A DNA stretch of 23,267 nt from an uncultured Bacilli bacterium. GTDB lineage: Bacteria; Bacillota_I; Bacilli_A; RFN20; CAG-826. The stretch is taken from the NCBI GenBank assembly GCA_905236535.1, contig CAJOQN010000010.1, forward strand, positions 1 through 23,267. The letters are read 5' to 3'. Of the stretch, positions 6,857 through 14,499 are shown one piece after another. The position numbers were made by a program, and so were the translations under genes. Position 1 is the first letter of the stretch, and every line of letters starts with the position of its first letter. The notes beneath the pieces were generated by a model. It was not told the DNA's origin. It made no database searches and saw only the letters and a list, made by a program, of their open reading frames with translations.

Positions 6857-8500
6857 ATGGACAAATCTTCAAAACGTATCAATGGTCAAGACTTCAAAAT
6901 CCTTTTAGAAGCGGGTTATTCACTTCTTGATCAAAACACTAAACTTATCAATGAATTAAATGTATTCCCTGTTCCCGATGGTGATACAGGGACAAATATG
7001 CGTGTCACTTTCCTTCATGGTATTAAAGCCTTAGATGACAGTGAGAATATCTCAGACATCACCGAAGCTTTTGCTCGCGGGGCTCTTTTTGGTGCGCGAG
7101 GAAATTCTGGTGTTTTATTATCTCAATATTATAAAGGCATCTCCCTTTACTTAAAGGGAAAAGCAGATGCTAGTGTCAAAGACTTGCTTGACGCTATGAA
7201 AGCTGGTTATGACTGCGCCTATAACTGCACTCTTGTGCCTACCGAAGGTACCATCCTTACGGTCGCTCGCGAAGGGTATGAAAATGTTGTTACTTTAATC
7301 AATGATGAGACCACAATTGAAGAACTCTTAAAATACATCGTTGAGGCGATGAAAATATCTTTAGATAACACTCCAAATCTCTTACCAGTTTTAAAAGAAT
7401 CTGGAGTTATCGATTCTGGGGGCAAAGGACTTCTCACTATTTATGAAGGTTTCTTATCTCACTTTAATGGTGAAGTTAAAAAAACCAGTGATTTCTCATT
7501 CCACGAAGAACATAATGGTGATCTAGTTTTAGATTTCACCAAATTTAATGAGAATAGTGTTCTTGATTATGGCTATTGCACTGAATTCTTGCTCCAATTA
7601 TTAGCCTCAAAGATTAATATCTCTTCTTTTGAACTTGGAGATTTTATCAAAGAGATTTCTCCAATTGGAGATTCCATCGTAGCGACGGTGACCGGCACTA
7701 TTGTGAAAGTTCATATTCACACTAAAGAACCAGACAGAATATTAAAAATTGCCCAAAAATATGGTGAATTTTTGACTATTAAGATTGAAAATATGTCTCT
7801 TCAACATAATTCTATCAAGAGTAATGAACGCATTCCTCTAGCGATTATTAGCATCGCTAATGGGGATGGAATCATCAGCACATTTAAGGAACTTGGTTGC
7901 CATATCGTCCTCAATGGTGGTCAAACCATGAACACTTCCATTGAAGAATTATTAACAGCCTTTAAAGAAGCGAACGCTGATAACATTATTCTCTTGCCAA
8001 ATAATCCAAACGTTTTGCTCGCGGTCAACCAAGCCAAAGAGATTTATAAAGATAGCAAAATATATGTTGCTCCTACCATTACATTACAAGAAGGCTATAG
8101 TGCTTTATCGATGATGATGGGCAGCGAAGAAGATCCTGAAGTTTTATTCAAGCAAATCCAAGATGGGCATGGACGTATCTATAATGGATTTGTCGCAAAG
8201 TCATTCCGCGATTCTAAACTTGATGGAATAACCACGAATGCTGGAGATTATGTCGAAAGTATCGACCATAAAATCGTTGGAGCGAACAAAGATATCGTGG
8301 ATGCGGTCGTGGAGCTCTTTGAAAAAATTCCAGATATCGATAACAAAGAAGTGGCCTTTAGTTTTTATGGCCAAAGCATTAATGAAGAAATCATTGAACA
8401 AATCCAAGAAAGATTAAGTGATAAATATCCATATCTAGAGGTCGGGTTCATTCCTGGTAAACAAGATGTCTACGATTTCTTATTTGGAATTGTAAAATAA
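6857..8500 (+). CDS. fakA: Fatty acid kinase catalytic subunit FakA (DAK2 domain)
   Basis: 547 residues, as expected for FakA/YloV. It phosphorylates a fatty acid held by a FakB protein, yielding acyl-phosphate for phospholipid synthesis. The N-terminal DAK2 (DhaL-like) domain holds the Mg-ATP motif PVPDGDTGTNM (residues 38-48) and GARGNSGVLLSQ. A linker of about 100 residues and a C-terminal FakA domain follow, with LPNNPNVLLAVNQA and the APTITLQEGYSALSMM segment. ATG 6857 is preferred: the in-frame TTG at 6845 would sit at the predicted transcription start, and neither has an SD. The acyltransferase gene begins 1 nt after the stop, so the two are co-transcribed. A FakB-type gene lies 2.2 kb downstream. 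Confidence 0.93.
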   Translation: MDKSSKRINGQDFKILLEAGYSLLDQNTKLINELNVFPVPDGDTGTNMRVTFLHGIKALDDSENISDITEAFARGALFGARGNSGVLLSQYYKGISLYLKGKADASVKDLLDAMKAGYDCAYNCTLVPTEGTILTVAREGYENVVTLINDETTIEELLKYIVEAMKISLDNTPNLLPVLKESGVIDSGGKGLLTIYEGFLSHFNGEVKKTSDFSFHEEHNGDLVLDFTKFNENSVLDYGYCTEFLLQLLASKINISSFELGDFIKEISPIGDSIVATVTGTIVKVHIHTKEPDRILKIAQKYGEFLTIKIENMSLQHNSIKSNERIPLAIISIANGDGIISTFKELGCHIVLNGGQTMNTSIEELLTAFKEANADNIILLPNNPNVLLAVNQAKEIYKDSKIYVAPTITLQEGYSALSMMMGSEEDPEVLFKQIQDGHGRIYNGFVAKSFRDSKLDGITTNAGDYVESIDHKIVGANKDIVDAVVELFEKIPDIDNKEVAFSFYGQSINEEIIEQIQERLSDKYPYLEVGFIPGKQDVYDFLFGIVK

Positions 8501-8501
8501 G

Positions 8502-9704
8502 ATGTATTATTTATTTAAAATAATCGGTCTCCCTTATAATTGGTTTTATTTTAAGCGTAAAGTCTATTTTTTAAACAAGACCAAACAAAAAAGAAAGGTG
8601 AGAGGGCCGATTATTTTTGTTTCTAATTATCATTCGAATAAAGACTATACGTCTTTGTATTTTTTATATTATTTTAAAAAGATTGTTCCTATTGTCGGTG
8701 ATGATGCTTTTAAAAACGGCAGATTTAAGGCCCATATCTTAAAAAGAGCGGGGGCTTTAAACATCAACGATCCTGAATGTTGGCTCAAGGCTGAAAAATT
8801 ATTAAAGAAGGGTAAAAAGATTGTTGTTTATCCCGACTCTTTTCCATTTGAAAAAAGAAATGATTTTTCCTATATCAAAATAGCGAGAGCACTCAATATC
8901 CCCTTGCTTCCAATTTATAGTGATGGTCATTATTCCTTTAAAAGACGTAATCATATGATGATTGGGACTCCTATTTTTGTTGAAAGCGAAGATGAAACAG
9001 ATCTTCTTGCCGCAAACGAATCAATTAATTCAATGCTTAAAAAAATGGGCGAATTAACAGAAAAACGCTCCAAAACCCCCGTATTTTCTTTCAAATTTCT
9101 CTTTTGGGATTATGGTCGTTTTATTGTCTACAGCCATTTAAATATCTATTATCGCGTCAAAGTTCACGACTATGGAATCACCCATAAATTCTCTAAGATT
9201 GATGGGCCTATTATTCTAGCTTCTAGCCATTCTTCTTTTGCAGATCCCGTGGTTTTAATTTCGACATTTTGGAGAAGAAGAGTGCAAATGCTCATCGCCG
9301 AAGCAGTCTATAATAATCACAAGGTTATGTCTTTTGGTTTAAATGGCTTAGGTGGGATAAAAATTTCGCGTGGTGAGAATGACTTAAAAGCGCTTTCAAA
9401 ATGCAATAACGCTCTCAACTTTGGAAGAGCGCTTCTAATCTTCCCTGAAGGACATATCAATAGAGACGATGATTTAAAAAATTTTAAAAATGGAACTTCG
9501 ATGATTTCCGCAAGAACAAAGACACCGGTCTTACCAATCTATATTAAACCTCGCAAACATTGGTATCATCGTTACCATGTCTATGTTGGAGAAATGATTG
9601 AACCCCCATTGTTTAATATCAACGCTATTAATGAACATGGTGATATTGTTCGTTTAAAAATTAATGAACTTAAAAAAGAAGCAGAAACCGAAATCAAAAA
9701 ATGA
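8502..9704 (+). CDS. Tandem PlsC-like acyltransferase (two domains, first one degenerate)
   Basis: 400 residues carrying two lysophospholipid-acyltransferase (LPLAT) modules. Domain 2 (about 200-400) is complete: HSSFAD (H243-D248, the HX4D catalytic pair), GGIKISRG (284-291), FPEG (314-317) and VLPIYIKP. Domain 1 (about 1-190) keeps the fold pattern but not the chemistry. The NHxxxxD position reads NYHSNKD, so His is shifted by one residue; motif II lacks Arg (AGALNINDPE); and FPEG is YPDS (110-113). PLLPIYSDG fits motif IV. Only domain 2 should transfer acyl groups, probably onto a lysophospholipid or glycerol phosphate, with domain 1 structural or acceptor-binding. It starts 1 nt after fakA without a good SD, so translation is probably coupled. 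The TGA stop lies in a hairpin shared with the convergent gene. Confidence 0.85.
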   Translation: MYYLFKIIGLPYNWFYFKRKVYFLNKTKQKRKVRGPIIFVSNYHSNKDYTSLYFLYYFKKIVPIVGDDAFKNGRFKAHILKRAGALNINDPECWLKAEKLLKKGKKIVVYPDSFPFEKRNDFSYIKIARALNIPLLPIYSDGHYSFKRRNHMMIGTPIFVESEDETDLLAANESINSMLKKMGELTEKRSKTPVFSFKFLFWDYGRFIVYSHLNIYYRVKVHDYGITHKFSKIDGPIILASSHSSFADPVVLISTFWRRRVQMLIAEAVYNNHKVMSFGLNGLGGIKISRGENDLKALSKCNNALNFGRALLIFPEGHINRDDDLKNFKNGTSMISARTKTPVLPIYIKPRKHWYHRYHVYVGEMIEPPLFNINAINEHGDIVRLKINELKKEAETEIKK

Positions 9705-9721
9705 GCTTTATTAAAGCTCAT
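9695..9721 (-). terminator. Terminator of the hydrolase gene, overlapping both convergent stops
   Basis: Nine-bp stem ATGAGCTTT / AAAGCTCAT (9701-9709, 9713-9721) with loop ATT. On the minus strand six T residues follow (9700-9695), which form Lys codons at the end of the acyltransferase gene. The plus strand has no T run after the hairpin, so termination should favour the minus-strand gene. Confidence 0.75.
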
Positions 9722-10667
9722 CTAAGAATGCTTTAATCTCCGCACGATATTGTTCTTTGTTGTTATAGAGAACATGACTATGACGTCCTTTCTTAAAGAA
9801 GACTAACTTCTTGTGTTCGGAAGGACATTTTTCATATAACGCTTTCGCTTGTTCAGGAGTGGAGAAGACATCTAATTCACTATAAAGAAGCAAGATTGGT
9901 TTATGAACTTTTTTAATTTGTTTAATTGGACCATTATGAGAGAAATCTGCTTTGGTGTAATGCTTCGCCCATAACATCGTGAATTGAAGATTGGGGAAGA
10001 TGGTTCTTCTATCTTTCTTCATATGATTTTTAAAGGTTTCACGGAAATTGATATACATTCCATCCGCGACCATTTTGGTGATATTAGAAGGACAATTTTC
10101 ATTCGCATAAGCGTGGATACAAGATTCACTTCCAATACAGATACCATGAAGAGTAACATCATTAATGTTATATTTATCTTTTAAGAGATTCGCCCATTCA
10201 AATAAGTCGACATAAGTGTGTTGACCACCATCTTCGTAGACCCCATCGCTGAGACCGTGGGCTCTTTTATCAACAACGAGGACATTGAACCCTAAATCTT
10301 TATAGACTGGGGCATAAAAATAAGAATATTGAAGAGTCTCTCTTCTTCCTGGCATGATGATGACAGTTCTAGACTTATTAAAATTATAATATTCTCCAAA
10401 GAGATGGTTTCCTTCAGAAATAACCATTTCTTCCGACATGTATTTTTTATTATCTTCAGCCCATTTTAATCCTTCATTCCACATCATCATCTGCTCATAA
10501 TCATCAGGTTCTGAACATTTTCCTCGAGCCCATTCTTCTTGGTTATGACGAACCAAATGTTTATCAAAAAGAATTTTTCCAACGATGATGGAAATAATAA
10601 ATGGGATGAGAAGGTCATTTATTAAGATGAATGACGCTAGAACGATAAGAACAATTAACTGAAACAT
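9711..10667 (-). CDS. Membrane-anchored alpha/beta hydrolase with Cys at the nucleophile position
   Basis: 318 residues. A hydrophobic N-terminal segment (about 2-33) should anchor it. The hydrolase domain follows: VIIMPGRRET as oxyanion region, VLVVDKRAHGLSDG (strand 5 region), and the nucleophile elbow GICIG (175-179), where the usual GxSxG serine is Cys177. Asp266 lies in LLYSELDVFSTP and His296/His298 in GRHSHV, giving a plausible Cys-Asp-His triad. Cys nucleophiles are known in dienelactone hydrolase, so activity is possible; acyl transfer or a slow esterase are alternatives. The gene lies divergently from fakB and convergently to the fakA-acyltransferase pair, suggesting a lipid substrate (inference). 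There is no SD; TATAAT on the minus strand ends 11 nt before ATG. Confidence 0.82.
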   Translation of the reverse strand: MFQLIVLIVLASFILINDLLIPFIISIIVGKILFDKHLVRHNQEEWARGKCSEPDDYEQMMMWNEGLKWAEDNKKYMSEEMVISEGNHLFGEYYNFNKSRTVIIMPGRRETLQYSYFYAPVYKDLGFNVLVVDKRAHGLSDGVYEDGGQHTYVDLFEWANLLKDKYNINDVTLHGICIGSESCIHAYANENCPSNITKMVADGMYINFRETFKNHMKKDRRTIFPNLQFTMLWAKHYTKADFSHNGPIKQIKKVHKPILLLYSELDVFSTPEQAKALYEKCPSEHKKLVFFKKGRHSHVLYNNKEQYRAEIKAFLDEL

Positions 10668-10678
10668 ACAACTTAAAT

Positions 10679-10684
10679 ATTATA
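10679..10684 (-). promoter_or_regulatory. -10 box of the hydrolase gene
   Basis: The minus strand reads TATAAT 11 nt upstream of ATG 10667, predicting a leader of about 5 nt. It lies 20 bases from the oppositely directed fakB -10. Confidence 0.45.
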
Positions 10685-10704
10685 TTAAAAAAATGAAAAA
10701 AATG

Positions 10705-10710
10705 TATAAT
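10705..10710 (+). promoter_or_regulatory. -10 box of fakB-GT2 operon
   Basis: TATAAT preceded by TG with no intervening base, 19 bases before ATG 10730. No clear -35 is seen in the A-rich spacer. Confidence 0.5.
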
Positions 10711-10729
10711 TACTTTGAGGTGTTTTAAA

Positions 10730-11662
10730 ATGAACAATTATGTTGTTATCGCAGATACAAACTGTGAATTTAATCAAGAATTACAAGAAAGATTCAAATT
10801 AGATGCCATTGCTCCAAACCATATTATTGTCAATGGAGTGGATCATGTTAGTGACAATGAATGGCAATTATTCAAATCACCAGATGAATTCTATAAGCAA
10901 TTAAGAGATAAGAAAAATTCCATTTCGACAACTCCACCAAGTGTTGAAGAGATGAAAGAAACCTTTATTCCATTCCTCAAAGAAGGCAAAGATGTTATCT
11001 TCCTCGCCCTTTCCGGCGCGCTTTCTGGAACCTATAACTTCGGTTTAATGGCGAAGAAAGAATTAAATGAATTATATCCAGAAAGACGTGTGGAAGTCAT
11101 TGATACCCTTAGATACGGTGTCGCTATCTCCTTATTTGTCACTTTAATTACATCGATGAGAGATGAAGGCAAATCCTTGGATGAAGTTATGGCTAAAATT
11201 GAAGAAGTCAAATACAATCTTCACCAAATGGGTCCAATGGATGACCTCATGTTCTTAGCGAGAAAAGGCCGTATTTCTAAAGGAAAAGCCTTTATGGGCA
11301 CGATGGTGGGGGTTAAACCATTAGGTGAATTCAATCGTCAAGGTATGACCACTGTTTTAACTAAAGCTATGGGCATTAAAAAGGCTTTAGATTTCACCAT
11401 TGAATATGTGAAAAGAACAATCGTCGATCCAGAAAATCAAATTCTTTTCATCGCTAACACCGATAGAAGAAAGAATGCTGAACTTCTTAGAGATCTCGTT
11501 ATTAGCGAAATCAAGCCAAAAGAAGTTATCCTTTTAGATTGTGGACCATCTTCAGGCACGAACATTGGTCCAGGTTTAGCAGCGGTTTATTATTGGGGAA
11601 CTCCAATTAGTGAAGATCTTTCCACTGAACAAGCCCTCATGGATGAGATTAGTGGTAAATAA
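10730..11662 (+). CDS. fakB: DegV-family fatty-acid-binding protein (FakB-type)
   Basis: 310 residues. DegV/FakB proteins bind a fatty acid and present its carboxylate to FakA. Visible features: N-terminal VVIADTNCEF; the carboxylate loop region ISTTPPSVEE (65-74); the LSGALSGTYN block (94-103); MFLARKGRISKGKAFMG; and the C-terminal GTNIGPG (276-282). In most FakB proteins this last motif reads GTHxGPG and the His contacts the carboxylate; here it is Asn278. ATG 10730 is chosen over an in-frame ATG at 10715 because GAGGTG (10717-10722) gives a normal SD at 7 nt. The stop overlaps the next start (TAATG), so it is coupled to the GT2 gene. DegV family is certain; the FakB role rests on the nearby fakA. 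Confidence 0.88.
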   Translation: MNNYVVIADTNCEFNQELQERFKLDAIAPNHIIVNGVDHVSDNEWQLFKSPDEFYKQLRDKKNSISTTPPSVEEMKETFIPFLKEGKDVIFLALSGALSGTYNFGLMAKKELNELYPERRVEVIDTLRYGVAISLFVTLITSMRDEGKSLDEVMAKIEEVKYNLHQMGPMDDLMFLARKGRISKGKAFMGTMVGVKPLGEFNRQGMTTVLTKAMGIKKALDFTIEYVKRTIVDPENQILFIANTDRRKNAELLRDLVISEIKPKEVILLDCGPSSGTNIGPGLAAVYYWGTPISEDLSTEQALMDEISGK

Positions 11663-12690
11663 TGAAAAACGCTGTCATTCTCATTCCATCATTTGAACCA
11701 GATAAACTATTAATCGACACTGTTAAGAGTTTATATAACGAGGATTTTCCTATTCTTTTAGTCAACGATGGTTCAGGGGATGAGTATGATGAAATCTTTA
11801 ATGAAGTCCTCCCTTATGTCACTTATTTCAAACAACCAAAAAACAAAGGTAAAGGTGCGGCTTTAAAACTTGGTTTTAAAAATTTATTAGAAAATTTTCC
11901 AGAAGCTAAATATGTCATCACTGTTGATGGTGATGGGCAACATGGAATCAAAGATGTTTTAAAAGTCTACGAAGCTTTAGAAGAAGAAAATGAATTAATC
12001 TTTGGAGTGAGAAGATTTAATAAAAAAGTTCCATTTAGAAGCCGTTTTGGTAATGATTGGAGCAAAGTTTCTCGTTCCTTGTTAACCAAACAATATATCG
12101 CTGATGACCAATGTGGTTTACGTGGCTTTCCAATTAGATATCTCGATGAACTTATCAAAGTTAAAGGTAATCGTTACGAATACGAGATGAATCAAGTAGT
12201 TTTATTCCAATTAAAACAATATATTATTTATTCAATTCCTATTGAAACTATCTATTTAGATGATAATTCTCGTTCTCACTTCTCTCCGTTTTTGGATACT
12301 TGCCGTATTCAAGGAAGAATTTTGCTTCGTTCGATTATTTCTATTTTATGTGGCCTTGCTTTAATCGCTGGTCTTATTGTCTTAAATTATTTTGGAATTA
12401 ATTCAAAAATCACGAACACTGTCACCGTGTATGGATCTTATTCAATCGCTGTTTTTCTTTATTTTTCTCTATCCTCTATTTTTTACCCATCGAAAACTCC
12501 GAAAAGAAGATTCCTTAAAGAATTGATGTTTGGGTACGCAAGAGCGAGCTTCTGTCACCTCATCCTCATGATTAATATTGATACCTTTAATATTCCATAT
12601 TTTGTTATCATTCCGATTGCGGTGATTTCTGCTTCCTCGGTCAATGTCCTCTTAGCCTGGGCTTTGCGAGGAATGTTCCCCACTCACTAA
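11662..12690 (+). CDS. Membrane-anchored family 2 glycosyltransferase
   Basis: 342 residues. The N-terminal GT-A domain (about 1-210) has LIPSFEPDK, the nucleotide-binding LLVNDGSGDEYDE, NKGKGAALKLGFK, the metal-binding DGDGQH, and ADDQCGLRGFP in the acceptor/catalytic position. The C-terminal third carries about four membrane helices (around 215-240, 255-275, 295-310, 313-335), like polyprenyl-phosphate sugar transferases with a GtrA-type tail. It probably transfers a sugar to undecaprenyl phosphate or to a diacylglycerol-type lipid on the cytoplasmic face. Start ATG 11662 overlaps the fakB stop by one base (TAATG), so the pair is translationally coupled. The link to FakB favours a glycolipid product, but that is inference. 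A bidirectional terminator follows. Confidence 0.85.
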   Translation: MKNAVILIPSFEPDKLLIDTVKSLYNEDFPILLVNDGSGDEYDEIFNEVLPYVTYFKQPKNKGKGAALKLGFKNLLENFPEAKYVITVDGDGQHGIKDVLKVYEALEEENELIFGVRRFNKKVPFRSRFGNDWSKVSRSLLTKQYIADDQCGLRGFPIRYLDELIKVKGNRYEYEMNQVVLFQLKQYIIYSIPIETIYLDDNSRSHFSPFLDTCRIQGRILLRSIISILCGLALIAGLIVLNYFGINSKITNTVTVYGSYSIAVFLYFSLSSIFYPSKTPKRRFLKELMFGYARASFCHLILMINIDTFNIPYFVIIPIAVISASSVNVLLAWALRGMFPTH

Positions 12691-12693
12691 GCA

Positions 12694-12726
12694 TAAAAAA
12701 ACTTCGCATTTGCGAAGCATTTTTTT
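12694..12726. terminator. Bidirectional terminator
   Basis: Seven-bp stem CTTCGCA / TGCGAAG (12702-12708, 12711-12717) with a TT loop, preceded by seven A and followed by a T run from 12720. It serves both the GT2 gene (plus) and the convergent membrane-anchored protein gene (minus). Confidence 0.88.
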
Positions 12727-12728
12727 AA

Positions 12729-14351
12729 TTATTGATCGACCGCTCGAAGTTGAAGAAGTCCATTACCATCTGCCATCTCGGTTTCCTCAACCGTTAGTTT
12801 TTTGTGGTTGGAGTCGATATAGACTTTATATGTTGAATCGAGAGAATCTTCGAAATTAAAGGTTACATACCCAATATTATCTCCCAATGGATCGACCTCT
12901 AATTGGAAGTCACTGAGACTGCCGAAAGCGGAACCAATATAAGAAATTAATTGTTCGCCAAGATCACTTTGAATTTCGCGATCTCCAACTTGTATACGAC
13001 GGATGACATATTTAATTTCGTATGGAGAAGTGTTTTCCGTATCTTCACAAGTTAAGACAACGTTTCTTTCGTATCCATTAAAGGATAAGCCGACATAGAT
13101 ACGGAGGTATCCTGTGGAAACATCGGTATAAATATCGCTTATAGCGAGATAATTACAGACATAACCATCTTCTTCATTTCTCGTGAGAAGTAGATTATAA
13201 CCAATAAGTGTATCTTTATCTCTTAAGAAGGAATCTAATTGATTCTCTTCAAGGTGAGCGAAGACTTCTCCGTGTGTGAGTTTAGAGAAAGATTCTGGAT
13301 TACCGGTGACTTGGTCTTGAATGATTTGTCCTAAATCAGTATTAGTGTGAAGAACAGAAAAGCCCTGATAACCAGTTTTATCCCAAGTAGGACTAATCGC
13401 ACTAAAATCGGTGTCGTTTACAACGCTTCTTACATTCGCATCGACATGGTCGTAACCATGGAAGAAGTATTGGAACATATCTGTGACTTGTTCATCATTG
13501 ATCGCATTATTATCCATCAGTGTTTCTACTCTTTCGGTGACATTGTTATGAATATCAAGATTTAAGGCTTTTCCACTGATAGAATTATCCCCAAGACGAT
13601 CGAGTAAAATATTAATATTCATTTTATTATCTTCGTAAAAATTGAATTTAACGATATCTTGTCTGATAAATTCCTCAAAAAGATAGAAGAACATTTCATA
13701 GCTAGAAGATTCTCCGCTGATTAAGTTGTTTTTAATATCAGCAATCGCATCTTTAACTTTATAAGTTATTTTATCGTTATCAAGGTCGACAACAAAATTA
13801 AAACCAAGGCCCGCCAGAATGTTTTGGAGTAAGTCTTTAAGTTGAACCTTTTCCATAATGAAATGGATGATACCACCTAAATCTTGAACACGGCCAAGTT
13901 GATAATTTTGAATCTTAAATTCAATATAACTCTCCCCTATATCTTCTTGATTTTTGATATAGTCGAGAGTGCACGATAATTTAGCGATAGTTCTAAAACC
14001 GTAGAAATTAGCTTTGACCACAAAATAGTAATGACCATTTTCATCGATGGTTAAATAAACTCCATCCGTGTATTGTCTTATGTTTTCAGGAATCTTATCT
14101 TCCACAACGGAGAAAATTACAGAATTCAGTTCTTTTTCACTGATTTGAAGATTCATCTTCGCCGTGTCTTTGGCATTATCCAAAGATTTTGACATCAAAG
14201 ATGGAGCGAATTCCACGAGATCAAAATCATCATAAACTTCTTTTTTAGTGGAATCGTTAACATAAAACGTTCCAAAAAAGCCAACGCCTAATGCAGCGAT
14301 GGTAAGAAGAGGAACTAAGATTATAATTAAAACCTTTTTTCTCTTTTTCAT
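12729..14351 (-). CDS. Membrane-anchored extracytoplasmic protein with internal duplication (YpmS-like?)
   Basis: 540 residues from ATG 14351 (MKKRKK). One N-terminal membrane helix (about 6-27) is followed by a large domain predicted outside the membrane. I do not recognise a named family with certainty. The pattern of an ELN-type helix followed by long beta strands recalls YpmS/DUF2140 proteins. Two stretches align: residues 71-168 and 366-473 share the order ExxLxS, a strand segment (YFVVKANFYG versus LRIYVGLSFNGY), a strand ending in Thr-Cys or Ser-Cys, then an IxFKIQNYQLG / IKYVIRRIQVG strand and a helix. The family call is weak and the duplication is better supported. The frame extends 27 codons upstream, but that N-terminus (MIIFIQRFKF) is not signal-like. 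There is no strong SD; TATATA lies about 20 bases upstream. Confidence 0.7.
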   Translation of the reverse strand: MKKRKKVLIIILVPLLTIAALGVGFFGTFYVNDSTKKEVYDDFDLVEFAPSLMSKSLDNAKDTAKMNLQISEKELNSVIFSVVEDKIPENIRQYTDGVYLTIDENGHYYFVVKANFYGFRTIAKLSCTLDYIKNQEDIGESYIEFKIQNYQLGRVQDLGGIIHFIMEKVQLKDLLQNILAGLGFNFVVDLDNDKITYKVKDAIADIKNNLISGESSSYEMFFYLFEEFIRQDIVKFNFYEDNKMNINILLDRLGDNSISGKALNLDIHNNVTERVETLMDNNAINDEQVTDMFQYFFHGYDHVDANVRSVVNDTDFSAISPTWDKTGYQGFSVLHTNTDLGQIIQDQVTGNPESFSKLTHGEVFAHLEENQLDSFLRDKDTLIGYNLLLTRNEEDGYVCNYLAISDIYTDVSTGYLRIYVGLSFNGYERNVVLTCEDTENTSPYEIKYVIRRIQVGDREIQSDLGEQLISYIGSAFGSLSDFQLEVDPLGDNIGYVTFNFEDSLDSTYKVYIDSNHKKLTVEETEMADGNGLLQLRAVDQ

Positions 14352-14454
14352 ATATTCAATTCTACCACTTATATAGTCTTTAATAAAATATTTTATTATG
14401 ATAAACTTAAAACGTTGAATGAAGATTATCATCTTGTATTTAATTTAGTTATAT

Positions 14455-14478
14455 TAAACCTAATTGGTTTATTTTTTT
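14455..14478 (+). terminator. Terminator-like hairpin in the leader of the Ca2+ ATPase gene
   Basis: Six-bp stem TAAACC / GGTTTA with loop TAATT, followed by seven T, ending 9 bases before the SD. No plus-strand gene lies upstream, so it would sit in the 5' leader if the promoter is further left (possible TTGAAT 14415-14420 and TTTAAT 14439-14444). It could be an attenuator, a stability hairpin or an operator palindrome. Confidence 0.45.
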
Positions 14479-14499
14479 GCATTTTGAAAGGAGTTCATG

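Noticed and set aside
10715..10729. ATG 10715 as fakB start
   Set aside because: The SD lies inside this extension, and the added residues (MRCFK) are not part of the DegV fold.
14352..14432. N-terminal 27-codon extension of the minus-strand membrane-anchored protein
   Set aside because: It would place residues before a typical MKKRKK signal-anchor start and overlaps the probable promoter.
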